This document shows, piece after piece, positions 15,792 to 23,201 of a stretch of 23,672 nucleotides of DNA. This DNA is from Sulfurospirillum sp. UBA6790. Its GTDB lineage: Bacteria > Campylobacterota > Campylobacteria > Campylobacterales > Sulfurospirillaceae. Where the stretch lies: NCBI GenBank assembly GCA_002452855.1, contig DKFS01000100.1:1-23672 (forward strand), in the 5' to 3' direction. Both the position numbers and the translations under genes were made by a program. Position 1 is the stretch's first letter, and each line of letters begins with the position of its first letter. The notes beneath the pieces were generated by a model that was given only the letters and a program-made list of their open reading frames with translations, was not told the origin of the DNA and ran no database searches.

Positions 15792-16610
15792 TTATTCTAG
15801 CGTATGGAGTCTATCGTATAAATCCAATGGTTTTTGCGTAAAACCTACAATCGCATCGTTTTTGGTTTGTTGAGACGAAAAATGCATGAGACTTTGTTGA
15901 ATCTGCTTTAGTAATGTTGGATTGAGCTTTGAAGAAGCAATCATGACATCCAGTGGTATCTCTTCGCTGATAGCAATAATGCGAATCTTCTTTTGCTCAT
16001 CTTGGGATAAATTATAATACGCTCCACTTGCCACAGCACCTGCATCAATCGATTTTTCTAGAAGAGCTTGCAATACTTTTGTGTGTTTTTTGAGCATAAA
16101 TATTTTGTTAAAATCATGCATAGGGTCAATACCATTTTGTTTCAGTAAAAACTGCGGGTACAAATACCCAGAAGTAGACTCAACATCGGTAAAGCCAAAC
16201 ACTTTTCCTTTTAAATCACTGAGCGTACGAATAGAACTCTCTTGTCGCGCTACTATAAGTCCTTGATAAGAGCTCTCTTTTTGAGCGTTTTCATTGAGCA
16301 TCTCCAGTGTCGCTATATAGCGTATATCGATTTTTTTTTGTCGTAATGAAGCGAAAAGTTTAGGAGAGACAGAAGCAATATCAACGGTTCCATTTTCAAT
16401 CAAGCCTGTTAGATGGTCATAATCTTTGGAAATAACAAAGAGAATTTCTTTATTTAAAGACTTTTCCAAATACGCAATCAATTCGCTATAAAGTGCGCGA
16501 AGCTCTTCAGGAGTTCGGTACGGATTGACGCCGAAGACAAGCTTGTCCTGAGCAAAGAGTGATGCGGTGCATAGCCATATTAAAAGGATTATTATCGTTT
16601 TAATCTTCAT
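15792..16610 (-). CDS. PhnD-like periplasmic binding protein, downstream member of SBP-DGC-SBP set
   Basis: A 272-residue exported binding protein. The signal peptide (about 1-20, ending LFAQ) is followed by KLVFGVNPYRTPEELR, KDYDHLTGLIENGTVDIASVSPKLFA, DVESTSGYLYP with the PhnD STSGY motif, and IPLDVMIAS. I chose the ATG at 16610, which gives a proper signal peptide and an 11-bp overlap with the cyclase gene; a longer start at 16715 would read into the cyclase and hide the signal. It is clearly paralogous to the binding protein at 18069-18917: they share KDYD-x-LT, DxxSTSGYxYP, FFLKKHxKVxxAL and IPLDVxIA. No transporter genes are near. A role as a second ligand receptor for the cyclase between them is inferred. 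Confidence 0.85.
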   Translation of the reverse strand: MKIKTIIILLIWLCTASLFAQDKLVFGVNPYRTPEELRALYSELIAYLEKSLNKEILFVISKDYDHLTGLIENGTVDIASVSPKLFASLRQKKIDIRYIATLEMLNENAQKESSYQGLIVARQESSIRTLSDLKGKVFGFTDVESTSGYLYPQFLLKQNGIDPMHDFNKIFMLKKHTKVLQALLEKSIDAGAVASGAYYNLSQDEQKKIRIIAISEEIPLDVMIASSKLNPTLLKQIQQSLMHFSSQQTKNDAIVGFTQKPLDLYDRLHTLE

Positions 16611-18072
16611 GAAACACTTTGTTCCTTCCATTGTTTTTTGCCTTGTAGAGTGCGGTGTCTGCTCTACGTAAAAGAGTATTTGATGTATCTCGTGCGCAGT
16701 AGGTTGCAACACCAAGGCTAATTGTCACAGCATGTGGATAGGTTTCAAATGTGAGCGTAGCGATTTTTTCACGCAGTTCTTCTGCTAGCACGAGAGCACC
16801 TTGCAAAGGTGTTTCGGGTAAGATAAGCAAAAACTCTTCGCCACCCCAACGTCCTACAATATCACTAGCGCGCATCGCTTGATGCATGGTATGGGATAAT
16901 TGCACTAAAACACGGTCTCCAACTTCATGCCCATAAGTATCGTTGATGGTTTTAAAACGGTCAATGTCGAGCATGATAATTGAAAATTGTAACCCTCTGT
17001 TGGCCTCTTTGAGTTTATGATCCAAACACTCTTCTAGTTTGCGCCTGTTTGCAAGAGATGTGAGTTGGTCGGTAGTGCTGAGTGCTTCTAGTTCGTCTTG
17101 GGTGTCGGCTATTTTTTGACTCATTTTAAACAGTGCTTCCGCTATTTTTTTAACTTCAGGTGCGGTGCGGTCATGAATCACTTTTCGCGTTCGTGTGATG
17201 ACATCTTTAATCGAGATGTGATTTTCATAAAAATTTATTAGTAGTTGGGTTAAATCTTCATAATCTTTGAGATGTTTGAGTAAGATAAAATGTAAAGCAA
17301 TGAAGAGTAATACAAACGCTAAAGCGATACCGAGTAAAAAATGGGTGCGAGCTTGTTCAAGAGCACTAAGCTCTTCTTCGGATGTGAGTCCTACCTGAAA
17401 TGTGGCTTCTTGTACTCCAATGGTTTGAAGACTGACGTGCAAAGAAGAAGCATTAAAGAGTTTTTTGCCGTTGGTGGTTGAAAGGTTTTGATGCGCTGAA
17501 CGATAGGTAATGCTCATATTGGTTCCTATAACCATTTTATCCAAAAGCTGATGGTCAATGGCAATAGCAACGCTAATCACACCGATAGGTTTTTCGCCGT
17601 ACTGCTTAATACGTGTTGCATACACCAAACACTCTTGCTTATCAATGGTGTCAATTCCTAAAAACGTATCGTTATTGAGTGCTTGTTGGAAATAAAATGT
17701 TTTGGAAACATCATCACCAAAGCGATATTCTGCTTCGCCTCTGCTGATGACGATACCGTTTAAATCCATAAAATGGATTTTATCACTGGCTGAAGTTAAA
17801 AAGAGCTTTCCCCAGTTGAACAATAAATCGGTATCATCACTGATAACACCCGTTGTTACTTCTTGAGAGTTCATTAAAATATGAGCTGATTTTTGTAAAT
17901 TTTGAATCATCTCTTCAAAGCGTGTTTGTACCATCTCTGTTTGAATGAGCGTTTTATGGTCAAATGCTTTGCGCTGGGTGAGGTAGAGGGATTGGATTTG
18001 GTAGATACCAAAGATAAAAATAGCCACAAGTTGGATGATGGTTAGTGTGAGGATTTTATTATACAGTTTCAT
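16600..18072 (-). CDS. Membrane diguanylate cyclase with extracytoplasmic sensor domain
   Basis: A 490-residue protein. TM1 (about 5-25), a periplasmic Cache-like sensor of about 215 residues (with FMDLNGIVISRGEAEYRFGDD), TM2 (about 245-265), a linker or HAMP-like helix, and a GGDEF domain (about 328-488). The active site is intact: RWGGEEF at 408-414. An I-site RASD (401-404) lies five residues earlier. The start overlaps the upstream binding-protein stop by 4 bp (ATGA) and its end overlaps the downstream binding-protein start by 11 bp, so all three are co-translated. It should synthesise c-di-GMP in response to a periplasmic signal, received directly or through the binding proteins. Confidence 0.92.
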   Translation of the reverse strand: MKLYNKILTLTIIQLVAIFIFGIYQIQSLYLTQRKAFDHKTLIQTEMVQTRFEEMIQNLQKSAHILMNSQEVTTGVISDDTDLLFNWGKLFLTSASDKIHFMDLNGIVISRGEAEYRFGDDVSKTFYFQQALNNDTFLGIDTIDKQECLVYATRIKQYGEKPIGVISVAIAIDHQLLDKMVIGTNMSITYRSAHQNLSTTNGKKLFNASSLHVSLQTIGVQEATFQVGLTSEEELSALEQARTHFLLGIALAFVLLFIALHFILLKHLKDYEDLTQLLINFYENHISIKDVITRTRKVIHDRTAPEVKKIAEALFKMSQKIADTQDELEALSTTDQLTSLANRRKLEECLDHKLKEANRGLQFSIIMLDIDRFKTINDTYGHEVGDRVLVQLSHTMHQAMRASDIVGRWGGEEFLLILPETPLQGALVLAEELREKIATLTFETYPHAVTISLGVATYCARDTSNTLLRRADTALYKAKNNGRNKVFHED

Positions 18073-18917
18073 TGATGATGCGCGTGTAGTATTTGTCTAA
18101 AATGCTCATAAAATGCTTCATCTTTTTTTACAAATCCAGCGCTATTCCATCCTAAATGGTCTACTAAAGCTTGATTTGATGGTGATTTTAACGGTATGTC
18201 TTCTAGGAGTGAGGTTATTTTTTTGCATTCGCTTTCTGGGATTGCGTCGGTTGCAATGATGACATCAAGGGGAATAGGCTGTGAGGTAGCAACAACATTG
18301 AAAATATCGCCATATTTTGCAACCCCGTTGTAATACGTTCCATCGGACATCGCGCCTATATCAATGGAGTGATTGATGAGCGCTTCGATGACTTTGTCGT
18401 GCTTTTTAAGAAAAAAGACTTTTTTAAAAAACGTATAGGGCTCAATATGGTTATCTTCAAAAATCATCATAGGATACGCATACCCAGAGGTAGAATCTTT
18501 ATCGGTAAAGGCAAAATTTGTATCTTTGGCTTCTTTAAGAGAATGAATTTGAGATGTTTTTAAAGAGACAATAAATGCTTGATAATAAGACGTTATCTTT
18601 CCTGTTTTTGAAACTTCTTGGTAGGTAACAAGGTAATGAATGGAAGGAATTTGCTCTTTGATAAGCACGTAATTTTTGGTATTAATCCATGCAAAATCAA
18701 CGCTTTTTTCTTTAATACGTTGTGTTAGTTCATCATAGTCTTTAGTGACAATCAGTTTGAAGGTGTCGCCACTTTTTTCATGCAAATAATTCATCAAAGG
18801 TGTCAAGGCTTGAATGATTTTGGAGGGGTTATTGGATGGATACATCGCAAAAACATACTCGTGTGCTCCAAGGCTAGTCCAGATAAAAAAACAAAGAAGG
18901 CTCAATTTTAGAAGCAT
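18069..18917 (-). CDS. PhnD-like periplasmic binding protein, upstream member of SBP-DGC-SBP set
   Basis: A 282-residue exported protein with a signal peptide (about 1-18, ending SLGAHE) and a PhnD-type fold: YVFAMYPSNNPSKII, KDYDELTQRIKEKSVDFAWI, DKDSTSGYAYP with the STSGY motif, and IPLDVIIATDAI. It is the first gene of the minus-strand trio and overlaps the cyclase start by 4 bp. The PhnD group binds phosphonate, phosphite, phosphate or other oxyanions (AioX binds arsenite), so the ligand cannot be named. The C-terminus ends in a histidine-containing HAHHQ. Confidence 0.86.
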   Translation of the reverse strand: MLLKLSLLCFFIWTSLGAHEYVFAMYPSNNPSKIIQALTPLMNYLHEKSGDTFKLIVTKDYDELTQRIKEKSVDFAWINTKNYVLIKEQIPSIHYLVTYQEVSKTGKITSYYQAFIVSLKTSQIHSLKEAKDTNFAFTDKDSTSGYAYPMMIFEDNHIEPYTFFKKVFFLKKHDKVIEALINHSIDIGAMSDGTYYNGVAKYGDIFNVVATSQPIPLDVIIATDAIPESECKKITSLLEDIPLKSPSNQALVDHLGWNSAGFVKKDEAFYEHFRQILHAHHQ

Positions 18918-18936
18918 CTATTTCTCATTAGTAATT

Positions 18937-18942
18937 ATTATA
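18937..18942 (-). promoter_or_regulatory. Putative -10 for the SBP-DGC-SBP operon
   Basis: TATAAT on the minus strand at 18942-18937, about 20 nt before the ATG at 18917. The predicted leader is very short (about 13 nt) and the ribosome site is weak (GAG). No clear -35 is present. Confidence 0.4.
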
Positions 18943-19028
18943 ATGATTGTAACATAATTTGGTTACGCCTTTTTTTATTTGTGTCTATTTTTTAAGTTAG
19001 GCATCAATGGGTTGGTTTAAAGTGGAGG

Positions 19029-19037
19029 TGTTATAAT
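19029..19037 (+). promoter_or_regulatory. Extended -10 (TG-T-TATAAT) before the UPF0316 gene
   Basis: A perfect extended -10 at 19029-19037, 33 nt before the ATG at 19071; the -35 is weak. It overlaps a strong Shine-Dalgarno GGAGG (19024-19028) and the ATG of a 12-codon reading frame, so the stretch could instead be a translated leader transcribed from further upstream. Confidence 0.5.
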
Positions 19038-19074
19038 GAAAAAATCTACTTCAATGTGCGAGGTTAAACAATGA
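19036..19074 (+). CDS. Possible 12-residue leader peptide overlapping the UPF0316 start
   Basis: ATG 19036 opens a 12-codon frame (MKKSTSMCEVKQ) whose TGA (19072-19074) overlaps the ATG of the next gene. GGAGG at 19024-19028 lies 7 nt upstream, a stronger ribosome site than the one of the main gene. It can only be translated if transcription begins upstream of the extended -10 at 19029-19037. Real expression is uncertain. Confidence 0.25.
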   Translation: MKKSTSMCEVKQ

Positions 19075-19658
19075 ATGAAATTATCCATCAAGAGTGGTTT
19101 ATTATCTATGGTATTCCTCTACTCATTGCACTTGCAAGGGTGTGTGATGTCAGCATTGGGACATTGCGTATTATTTTTATTGCCAAAGGTTTTAGGCTTT
19201 GGGCGCCGATTCTTGGTTTTTTTGAAGTCAGTATTTGGTTGGCGGCTATTACGCAAGTTATGGCAAATCTAACCAATGCAACCAATTTTATCGCGTATGC
19301 ACTCGGGTTTTCTTTGGGAAATTACCTTGGAATGTATATTGAAAACCGTTTGGCGATTGGTATGGTGGTTGTACGTATTATCACGAAGCGTGACTCGCAA
19401 GCGTTGGTTTCGGCTCTAAGAACGTTAGGATACAGTGTGACGGTAGCGGATGCAGAAGGCAATACCGGTGCTGTGAATATCGTTTTTACGCTGATTAAAC
19501 GCTCTAACATTAAAATCATTACACCGATTATTTTACATTACAACCCACAAGCTGTTTATTCGATTGAGGATGTCAGGCATGTGAGCGATGCAACATTTCC
19601 AACTGAAATTTCACGACGTTCACGTTTTAGCCAGCTATTTCGAGGCATGAGAAAATAA
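19071..19658 (+). CDS. UPF0316 membrane protein (DUF5698/DUF2179)
   Basis: A 195-residue inner-membrane protein of the UPF0316 family. Three hydrophobic segments (about 10-38, 44-66, 71-98) form the N-terminal part, with the conserved ARVCDVSIGTLRIIFIAKG (22-40). A cytoplasmic DUF2179-type domain follows (about 103-175: TKRDSQALVSALRTLGYSVTVAD, IVFTLIKRSNIKIITPII). DUF2179-type domains occur in membrane proteins of unknown transport or sensing role. GAGG at 19060-19063 lies 7 nt before the ATG. It is convergent with the flavoprotein gene and is followed by a terminator hairpin. Confidence 0.85.
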   Translation: MNEIIHQEWFIIYGIPLLIALARVCDVSIGTLRIIFIAKGFRLWAPILGFFEVSIWLAAITQVMANLTNATNFIAYALGFSLGNYLGMYIENRLAIGMVVVRIITKRDSQALVSALRTLGYSVTVADAEGNTGAVNIVFTLIKRSNIKIITPIILHYNPQAVYSIEDVRHVSDATFPTEISRRSRFSQLFRGMRK

Positions 19659-19670
19659 CAAAAAGAGAAT

Positions 19671-19704
19671 AAAAGCCCTAAAAAAGGCAGGTCTTAGAGC
19701 TTTT
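19671..19704. terminator. Terminator hairpin between UPF0316 and flavoprotein genes
   Basis: AAAAGCCCTAA (19671-19681) pairs with TTAGAGCTTTT (19694-19704) with one mismatch and a 12-nt loop. The flanking A and T runs let it work in both directions between these convergent genes. Its last bases merge with palindrome copy 8. Confidence 0.7.
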
Positions 19705-19715
19705 ACATGTAAAAG
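19700..19715. repeat. CTTTTACATGTAAAAG palindrome, copy 8 (longest)
   Basis: A perfect 16-bp palindrome, 1 nt from the minus-strand stop codon of the flavoprotein gene and overlapping the right arm of the terminator hairpin. Confidence 0.85.
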
Positions 19716-19716
19716 T

Positions 19717-20358
19717 TTAGCGTACAAAATTGGTCATAATTTTTGCTTCTTTAATCGGTGGAATGATGTTTTGCTCTTTCGCCGATTGTGCCATTTTAAG
19801 TGTCCAAGCCATATTTTTTCCTAACACTCTTGCTATTTGAATACCTTCTAAATCTTCATGCACTTCACCCGGAACTCTTCCGTGCGCAACGTTCCAATAG
19901 TTTGTAGCTGGCATAATCATCTCAGCGTAAGTAAGGTAGTGATTCATGGCATCAAACGTACTCACACCACCAGAGCGCCTAACTGCGACGATGCTTGCAC
20001 CCACTTTGTGACGGAAAAGATTGCCATTGGCAGAGGAGACATAAAAAGCACGGTCTAAGAACGACTTCATCGTTCCCGCAATGCCAGCCCAGTGAACGGG
20101 CGTTCCTAGAATGATGCCATCAGCTTCTTTCATTTTTTGAATGCATACATTGACGTATTCATCATCTTTCGCGACACAGCGTTCATCTTGATTTTTTGCA
20201 CAACCGCCACAGCCAAAACAGCCGCGAATCGTTTTGTTTCCGACATGCAACACTTCCGTCTCAATGCCTTCATGGGCTAACTCTTGTGCAATCGTATCAA
20301 TTAATTGTGCCGTGTTTCCATTGTTTTTTGGGCTACCATTGATGGCGACAACTTTCAT
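19717..20358 (-). CDS. Isf-like iron-sulfur flavoprotein / NAD(P)H-dependent FMN reductase
   Basis: A 213-residue cytoplasmic flavodoxin-fold protein. The FMN phosphate loop is NGSPKNNGNTAQLI (7-20), and GTPVHWAGIAGTMKSFLDR (85-103) follows. A cysteine motif C47-x2-C50-x2-C53-x7-C61 fits the compact CX2CX2CX4-7C motif that holds a [4Fe-4S] cluster in Isf proteins, so I expect both FMN and a cluster. Such proteins move electrons in anaerobes, for example to oxygen or peroxide. GAGGAG lies 9 nt before the ATG. It is divergent from the AraC-type regulator, a common pairing when the regulator controls the reductase. Confidence 0.83.
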   Translation of the reverse strand: MKVVAINGSPKNNGNTAQLIDTIAQELAHEGIETEVLHVGNKTIRGCFGCGGCAKNQDERCVAKDDEYVNVCIQKMKEADGIILGTPVHWAGIAGTMKSFLDRAFYVSSANGNLFRHKVGASIVAVRRSGGVSTFDAMNHYLTYAEMIMPATNYWNVAHGRVPGEVHEDLEGIQIARVLGKNMAWTLKMAQSAKEQNIIPPIKEAKIMTNFVR

Positions 20359-20459
20359 TTTTTAGTTCTCCTCTATATTTTGGTATGTATTGATTGAATT
20401 GTAACATGAGTCTTAATAAAACCGATAGATAATTTAGATAAATTTATTGCCTAATACTG

Positions 20460-20492
20460 TACAATTTTGTTTTACATGTAAAAGGATAGCTT
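20460..20492 (+). promoter_or_regulatory. AraC-gene promoter with palindrome between -10 and ribosome site
   Basis: TACAAT (20460-20465), then 4 nt, then the TTTTACATGTAAAA palindrome (copy 9), then GGATAGCTT and the ATG at 20493. The predicted start falls within the palindrome. Spacing and order match the ywbE promoter exactly. The rest of the 134-bp divergent gap shows no other clear signal. Confidence 0.55.
20470..20483. repeat. TTTTACATGTAAAA palindrome, copy 9 (AraC start-site copy)
   Basis: A perfect 14-bp palindrome 9 nt before the AraC-type regulator start; its right arm forms part of the Shine-Dalgarno AAAAGGA. Confidence 0.85.
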
Positions 20493-21398
20493 ATGCGTTT
20501 TGAGACAGAGCGAACCACATTGATTCAACGATTAGAAACACTAATTACACACGATGGTGTCACGCAGACAGAGATTCCTGGGCTTAGTCTTTCACGCATT
20601 TCTCAATCATCCGATTTTATCTGTTCTATTCATGAGCCTTCGGTTTGTTTTATTGCCCGTGGGGCAAAACAGGTCAATCTTGCTGACCAGCTTTATACGT
20701 ATGATGCGACGTCGTATCTCATTTCATCGGCGCATTTACCTCTTAATGGCAAAATTCTAGAAGCCAGTGAGACGTCATCGTATTTAGCGGTCAAACTGAC
20801 ATTTAATCTTGATGAAATCATTGAGGTTGTCCGAGAAGTAGATGATTCCTTTAAACAACCTTGCACCAAAAAATGTGAATGTGCCCTTGTTATGGGGGAA
20901 ATGGATGAAGCGTTGTTTGACGCTTTGATTCGTTTGGTTTCATTACTTAAAACACCCAAAATGATTCCAACGCTCGCCCCTTTAATTACCAAAGAGATTT
21001 TATACCGTCTTTTGGACCATCATCCTCATATGTTTATCAAACAGTTTGCAACGATGGGAAGTTACGCACACCGTATTTTGCAGGCTATTGACCATATTAA
21101 CACGCATTTTGAAGAGCCTTTACGCATTTCGCAGATGGCGCATAGTCTTGGTATGAGTAATTCCTTGTTTCATCGTAATTTCAAAAAAGTTACAGCGCTT
21201 ACACCAATCCAATACCAAAAAAAAGTACGTCTTCAAATGGCACGAAGACTTCTTTTGAGCCAACATGTCGATGCGGCAACCGCCTCTTTTCAAGTGGGTT
21301 ATGCAAGCCCCTCACAATTTAGCAGAGAGTATACTCGCATGTTTGGCTTACCACCAAAAACTGATACAAAACATCTAACAGAACAGGTGAGCGTTTAA
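20493..21398 (+). CDS. AraC-family transcriptional regulator (YqhC-like layout)
   Basis: A 301-residue regulator with the AraC_N domain (about 25-180) and a C-terminal double helix-turn-helix (about 195-288: LRISQMAHSLGMSNSLFHRNFKKVTALTPIQYQKKVRLQMARRLL in shorter pieces, then ATASFQVGYASPSQFSREYTRMFGLPP). The AraC_N plus HTH layout is that of YqhC-type regulators, some of which respond to aldehydes. A cysteine cluster C124-x3-C128-x-C130 lies at the domain boundary, with C44 and C52 further upstream, which may allow redox or electrophile sensing. It diverges from the iron-sulfur flavoprotein gene, its likely target. Ribosome site AAAAGGA precedes the ATG. Confidence 0.87.
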   Translation: MRFETERTTLIQRLETLITHDGVTQTEIPGLSLSRISQSSDFICSIHEPSVCFIARGAKQVNLADQLYTYDATSYLISSAHLPLNGKILEASETSSYLAVKLTFNLDEIIEVVREVDDSFKQPCTKKCECALVMGEMDEALFDALIRLVSLLKTPKMIPTLAPLITKEILYRLLDHHPHMFIKQFATMGSYAHRILQAIDHINTHFEEPLRISQMAHSLGMSNSLFHRNFKKVTALTPIQYQKKVRLQMARRLLLSQHVDAATASFQVGYASPSQFSREYTRMFGLPPKTDTKHLTEQVSV

Positions 21399-21477
21399 TC
21401 AATATTTGCTAAAACCTACACAATATTTTTCGGCTTCTGTGTCATTTCTTCATGATAATTTAAAATATAACGTGTTT

Positions 21478-21498
21478 GCAACGTTGCGCTGTTATGAT
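21478..21498 (+). promoter_or_regulatory. Putative MCP promoter: palindrome followed by extended -10
   Basis: A perfect 10-bp palindrome GCAACGTTGC (21478-21487) is followed by an extended -10 TG-T-TATGAT (21490-21498). The predicted start is near 21505 and AAGGAG lies 6 nt before the ATG. No sigma-28 or sigma-54 consensus was seen. Confidence 0.45.
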
Positions 21499-21527
21499 TT
21501 ACTCATAGAAACGAAAAGGAGTTTAAC

Positions 21528-23138
21528 ATGAGTATTTCAAAACAGCTTTTAATGATGCTTACCATCGCAATACTTGCCACGGGCGTTATCTTTGGTATCA
21601 GTTTTCTAAAAATGAATCGAGTTTTTGAAGAGACAAATTACAGTAATGTTAATTCTCTACCTAGCGTATTGGCACTGAATGATGCTATGCAAAATGCTTA
21701 TACACTGAGGCTTGCTATATGGGAGCATATCTCTCAATCCGAAGCAAAAGAGTGGAATAGAGTCGAAAAAAACATTGAAAAAGCCGATACTGCACTCAAA
21801 GCAAGTTTAAAACAGTATGAACTGTTATTATCCAATGACAAAGACAGAGAGCTTTTCAAAAAAGACAATGAGACATTGGATAAATATTCTGTTCTTTTAA
21901 AAAACTTAATCAGCTTATCACGTGAAAAGAAACGAACAGAAGTAAATGCTATGGTTAGCGACAATAAAGCAGTTATTTTAAATCTAACACAGGCATTAGC
22001 AGACCATATGCAGTATAACGTAGAGCTTGCAAAAAAAGGGGCAGATAACGCCATCAGTGAAAAAAACAGTGCAACAATCATTATGATGTTGGTCTCTTTG
22101 GCTTCGGTGATGGTACTTATTGTTATAGGCTTTTCGATTCGACGCAATATCATTCAGGGTGTCCATATCATCCGTGATAGTATGGTAACATTTGTTCAAA
22201 ACAAAGCGTTAAATTTTAGAATAAATTACGATAAGAACAATGAACTCAGAGACATTTCCGATAGCTTTAATGCCTTAGTTACGACACTGGAGCAAACCAT
22301 TGTTGATGCTAAGAACTCTTCGAGCGAAAATGCTTCTGTCTCGCATGAACTCAGTTCGACTAGTATGCAAATAGGGCGCAACGCAGAAAAAAGCACGTCT
22401 ATTGTCGAGACGACCATTCAAGAGATTGCAACGATTAAAACGTTTGTACAAGAGACGGCAACACTTTCCGAAGGTATGAAAAAAGGCATCACCGATGCAG
22501 GTCAAAAACTCGATAATGCCAAAAAGGAAGTTATTAGACTTCGTAATGAAGTAGGACTTGCCAGTGAAGCAGAAACCGCTTTGGCATCAAAGTTAGAGCA
22601 AATGAGCCATGATGCAGAACAAGTCAAGCAGATATTAATCGTTATCTCTGATATTGCCGACCAAACGAACCTTTTAGCACTCAATGCCGCTATTGAAGCG
22701 GCGCGTGCAGGCGAACATGGGCGTGGTTTTGCCGTTGTTGCCGATGAAGTACGCAAACTCGCTGAGCGTACACAAACATCACTGACTGAGATTAACGCGA
22801 CGATTAATATTATCGTGCAATCTATTGTGGACTCTTCCGAGCAAATGGGTAAAAATGCCAAAAATATTCAGCGACTTTCTGATGTTTCAACGGGTGTTGA
22901 AGAGACGATACTAGGAACATCAAGTGTGATGCAAGAGAGCGTGACTTCAGTAACCACCAGTGCTGAAAATTCGATTCGCATTGCGAGTGATACCGATAGA
23001 ATTATCACGATGGTGAATAATATTAACACACTGACCAGTGAAAATGCCAGAAGTGTTGAAGAAATTGCAAGTGCGGCAGACCACCTCTCTAAATTGGCTG
23101 AAAATCTTAATAGTAAACTAAACCAGTTTAAATCGTAA
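21528..23138 (+). CDS. Methyl-accepting chemotaxis protein
   Basis: A 536-residue transmembrane chemoreceptor. TM1 (about 7-27), a periplasmic four-helix-bundle-type ligand domain of about 150 residues (28-180, with [25 protein letters not shown] in its first helix), TM2 (about 183-203), HAMP (about 204-258), and the cytoplasmic signalling hairpin with the conserved tip around 375-415 ([23 protein letters not shown], then [19 protein letters not shown]). The tip binds CheA and CheW. No C-terminal CheR pentapeptide is present (ends NQFKS). It is monocistronic, with its own promoter and a hairpin downstream. The ligand is unknown. Confidence 0.94.
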   Translation: MSISKQLLMMLTIAILATGVIFGISFLKMNRVFEETNYSNVNSLPSVLALNDAMQNAYTLRLAIWEHISQSEAKEWNRVEKNIEKADTALKASLKQYELLLSNDKDRELFKKDNETLDKYSVLLKNLISLSREKKRTEVNAMVSDNKAVILNLTQALADHMQYNVELAKKGADNAISEKNSATIIMMLVSLASVMVLIVIGFSIRRNIIQGVHIIRDSMVTFVQNKALNFRINYDKNNELRDISDSFNALVTTLEQTIVDAKNSSSENASVSHELSSTSMQIGRNAEKSTSIVETTIQEIATIKTFVQETATLSEGMKKGITDAGQKLDNAKKEVIRLRNEVGLASEAETALASKLEQMSHDAEQVKQILIVISDIADQTNLLALNAAIEAARAGEHGRGFAVVADEVRKLAERTQTSLTEINATINIIVQSIVDSSEQMGKNAKNIQRLSDVSTGVEETILGTSSVMQESVTSVTTSAENSIRIASDTDRIITMVNNINTLTSENARSVEEIASAADHLSKLAENLNSKLNQFKS

Positions 23139-23171
23139 CTGCGCTAATACTCCTCTAACTCCGCGTTTTCT

Positions 23172-23201
23172 GAGGAGATAACGTGAAAACGTTCTCTCCT
23201 C
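23172..23201. terminator. Stable hairpin between convergent MCP and LysE-type genes
   Basis: GAGGAGA-T-AACGT (23172-23184), loop GAAA, ACGTT-C-TCTCCTC (23189-23201): 12 base pairs with one mismatch. It abuts the stop codon of the exporter on the minus strand. There is no T tract on either side, so it may be a Rho-type or RNA-stabilising 3' structure. CTCCTC at 23150-23155 could pair instead with the left arm. Confidence 0.5.

Noticed and set aside
16611..16715. A longer start for the binding protein at 15792-16610
   Set aside because: It would add 35 residues inside the cyclase gene and bury the signal peptide; the ATG at 16610 gives a normal secretion signal.
18949..18975. GTAAC/GTTAC inverted repeat followed by a T run, as a terminator
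   Set aside because: The stem is only 5 bp and lies between divergent genes, where no terminator is expected.
3435..20483. The palindrome copies as CRISPR repeats or transposon ends
   Set aside because: Spacing is irregular over kilobases, no cas or transposase genes are present, and no target-site duplications flank them.
21460..21500. A sigma-28 or sigma-54 flagellar promoter ahead of the MCP
   Set aside because: Neither the GCCGATAA-type -10 nor a GG-N10-GC pair was found; a sigma-70 extended -10 fits better.
21734..22861. Long minus-strand frames opposite the chemoreceptor gene
   Set aside because: Serine- and alanine-rich antisense shadows of the MCP coiled coil, with no start signals.
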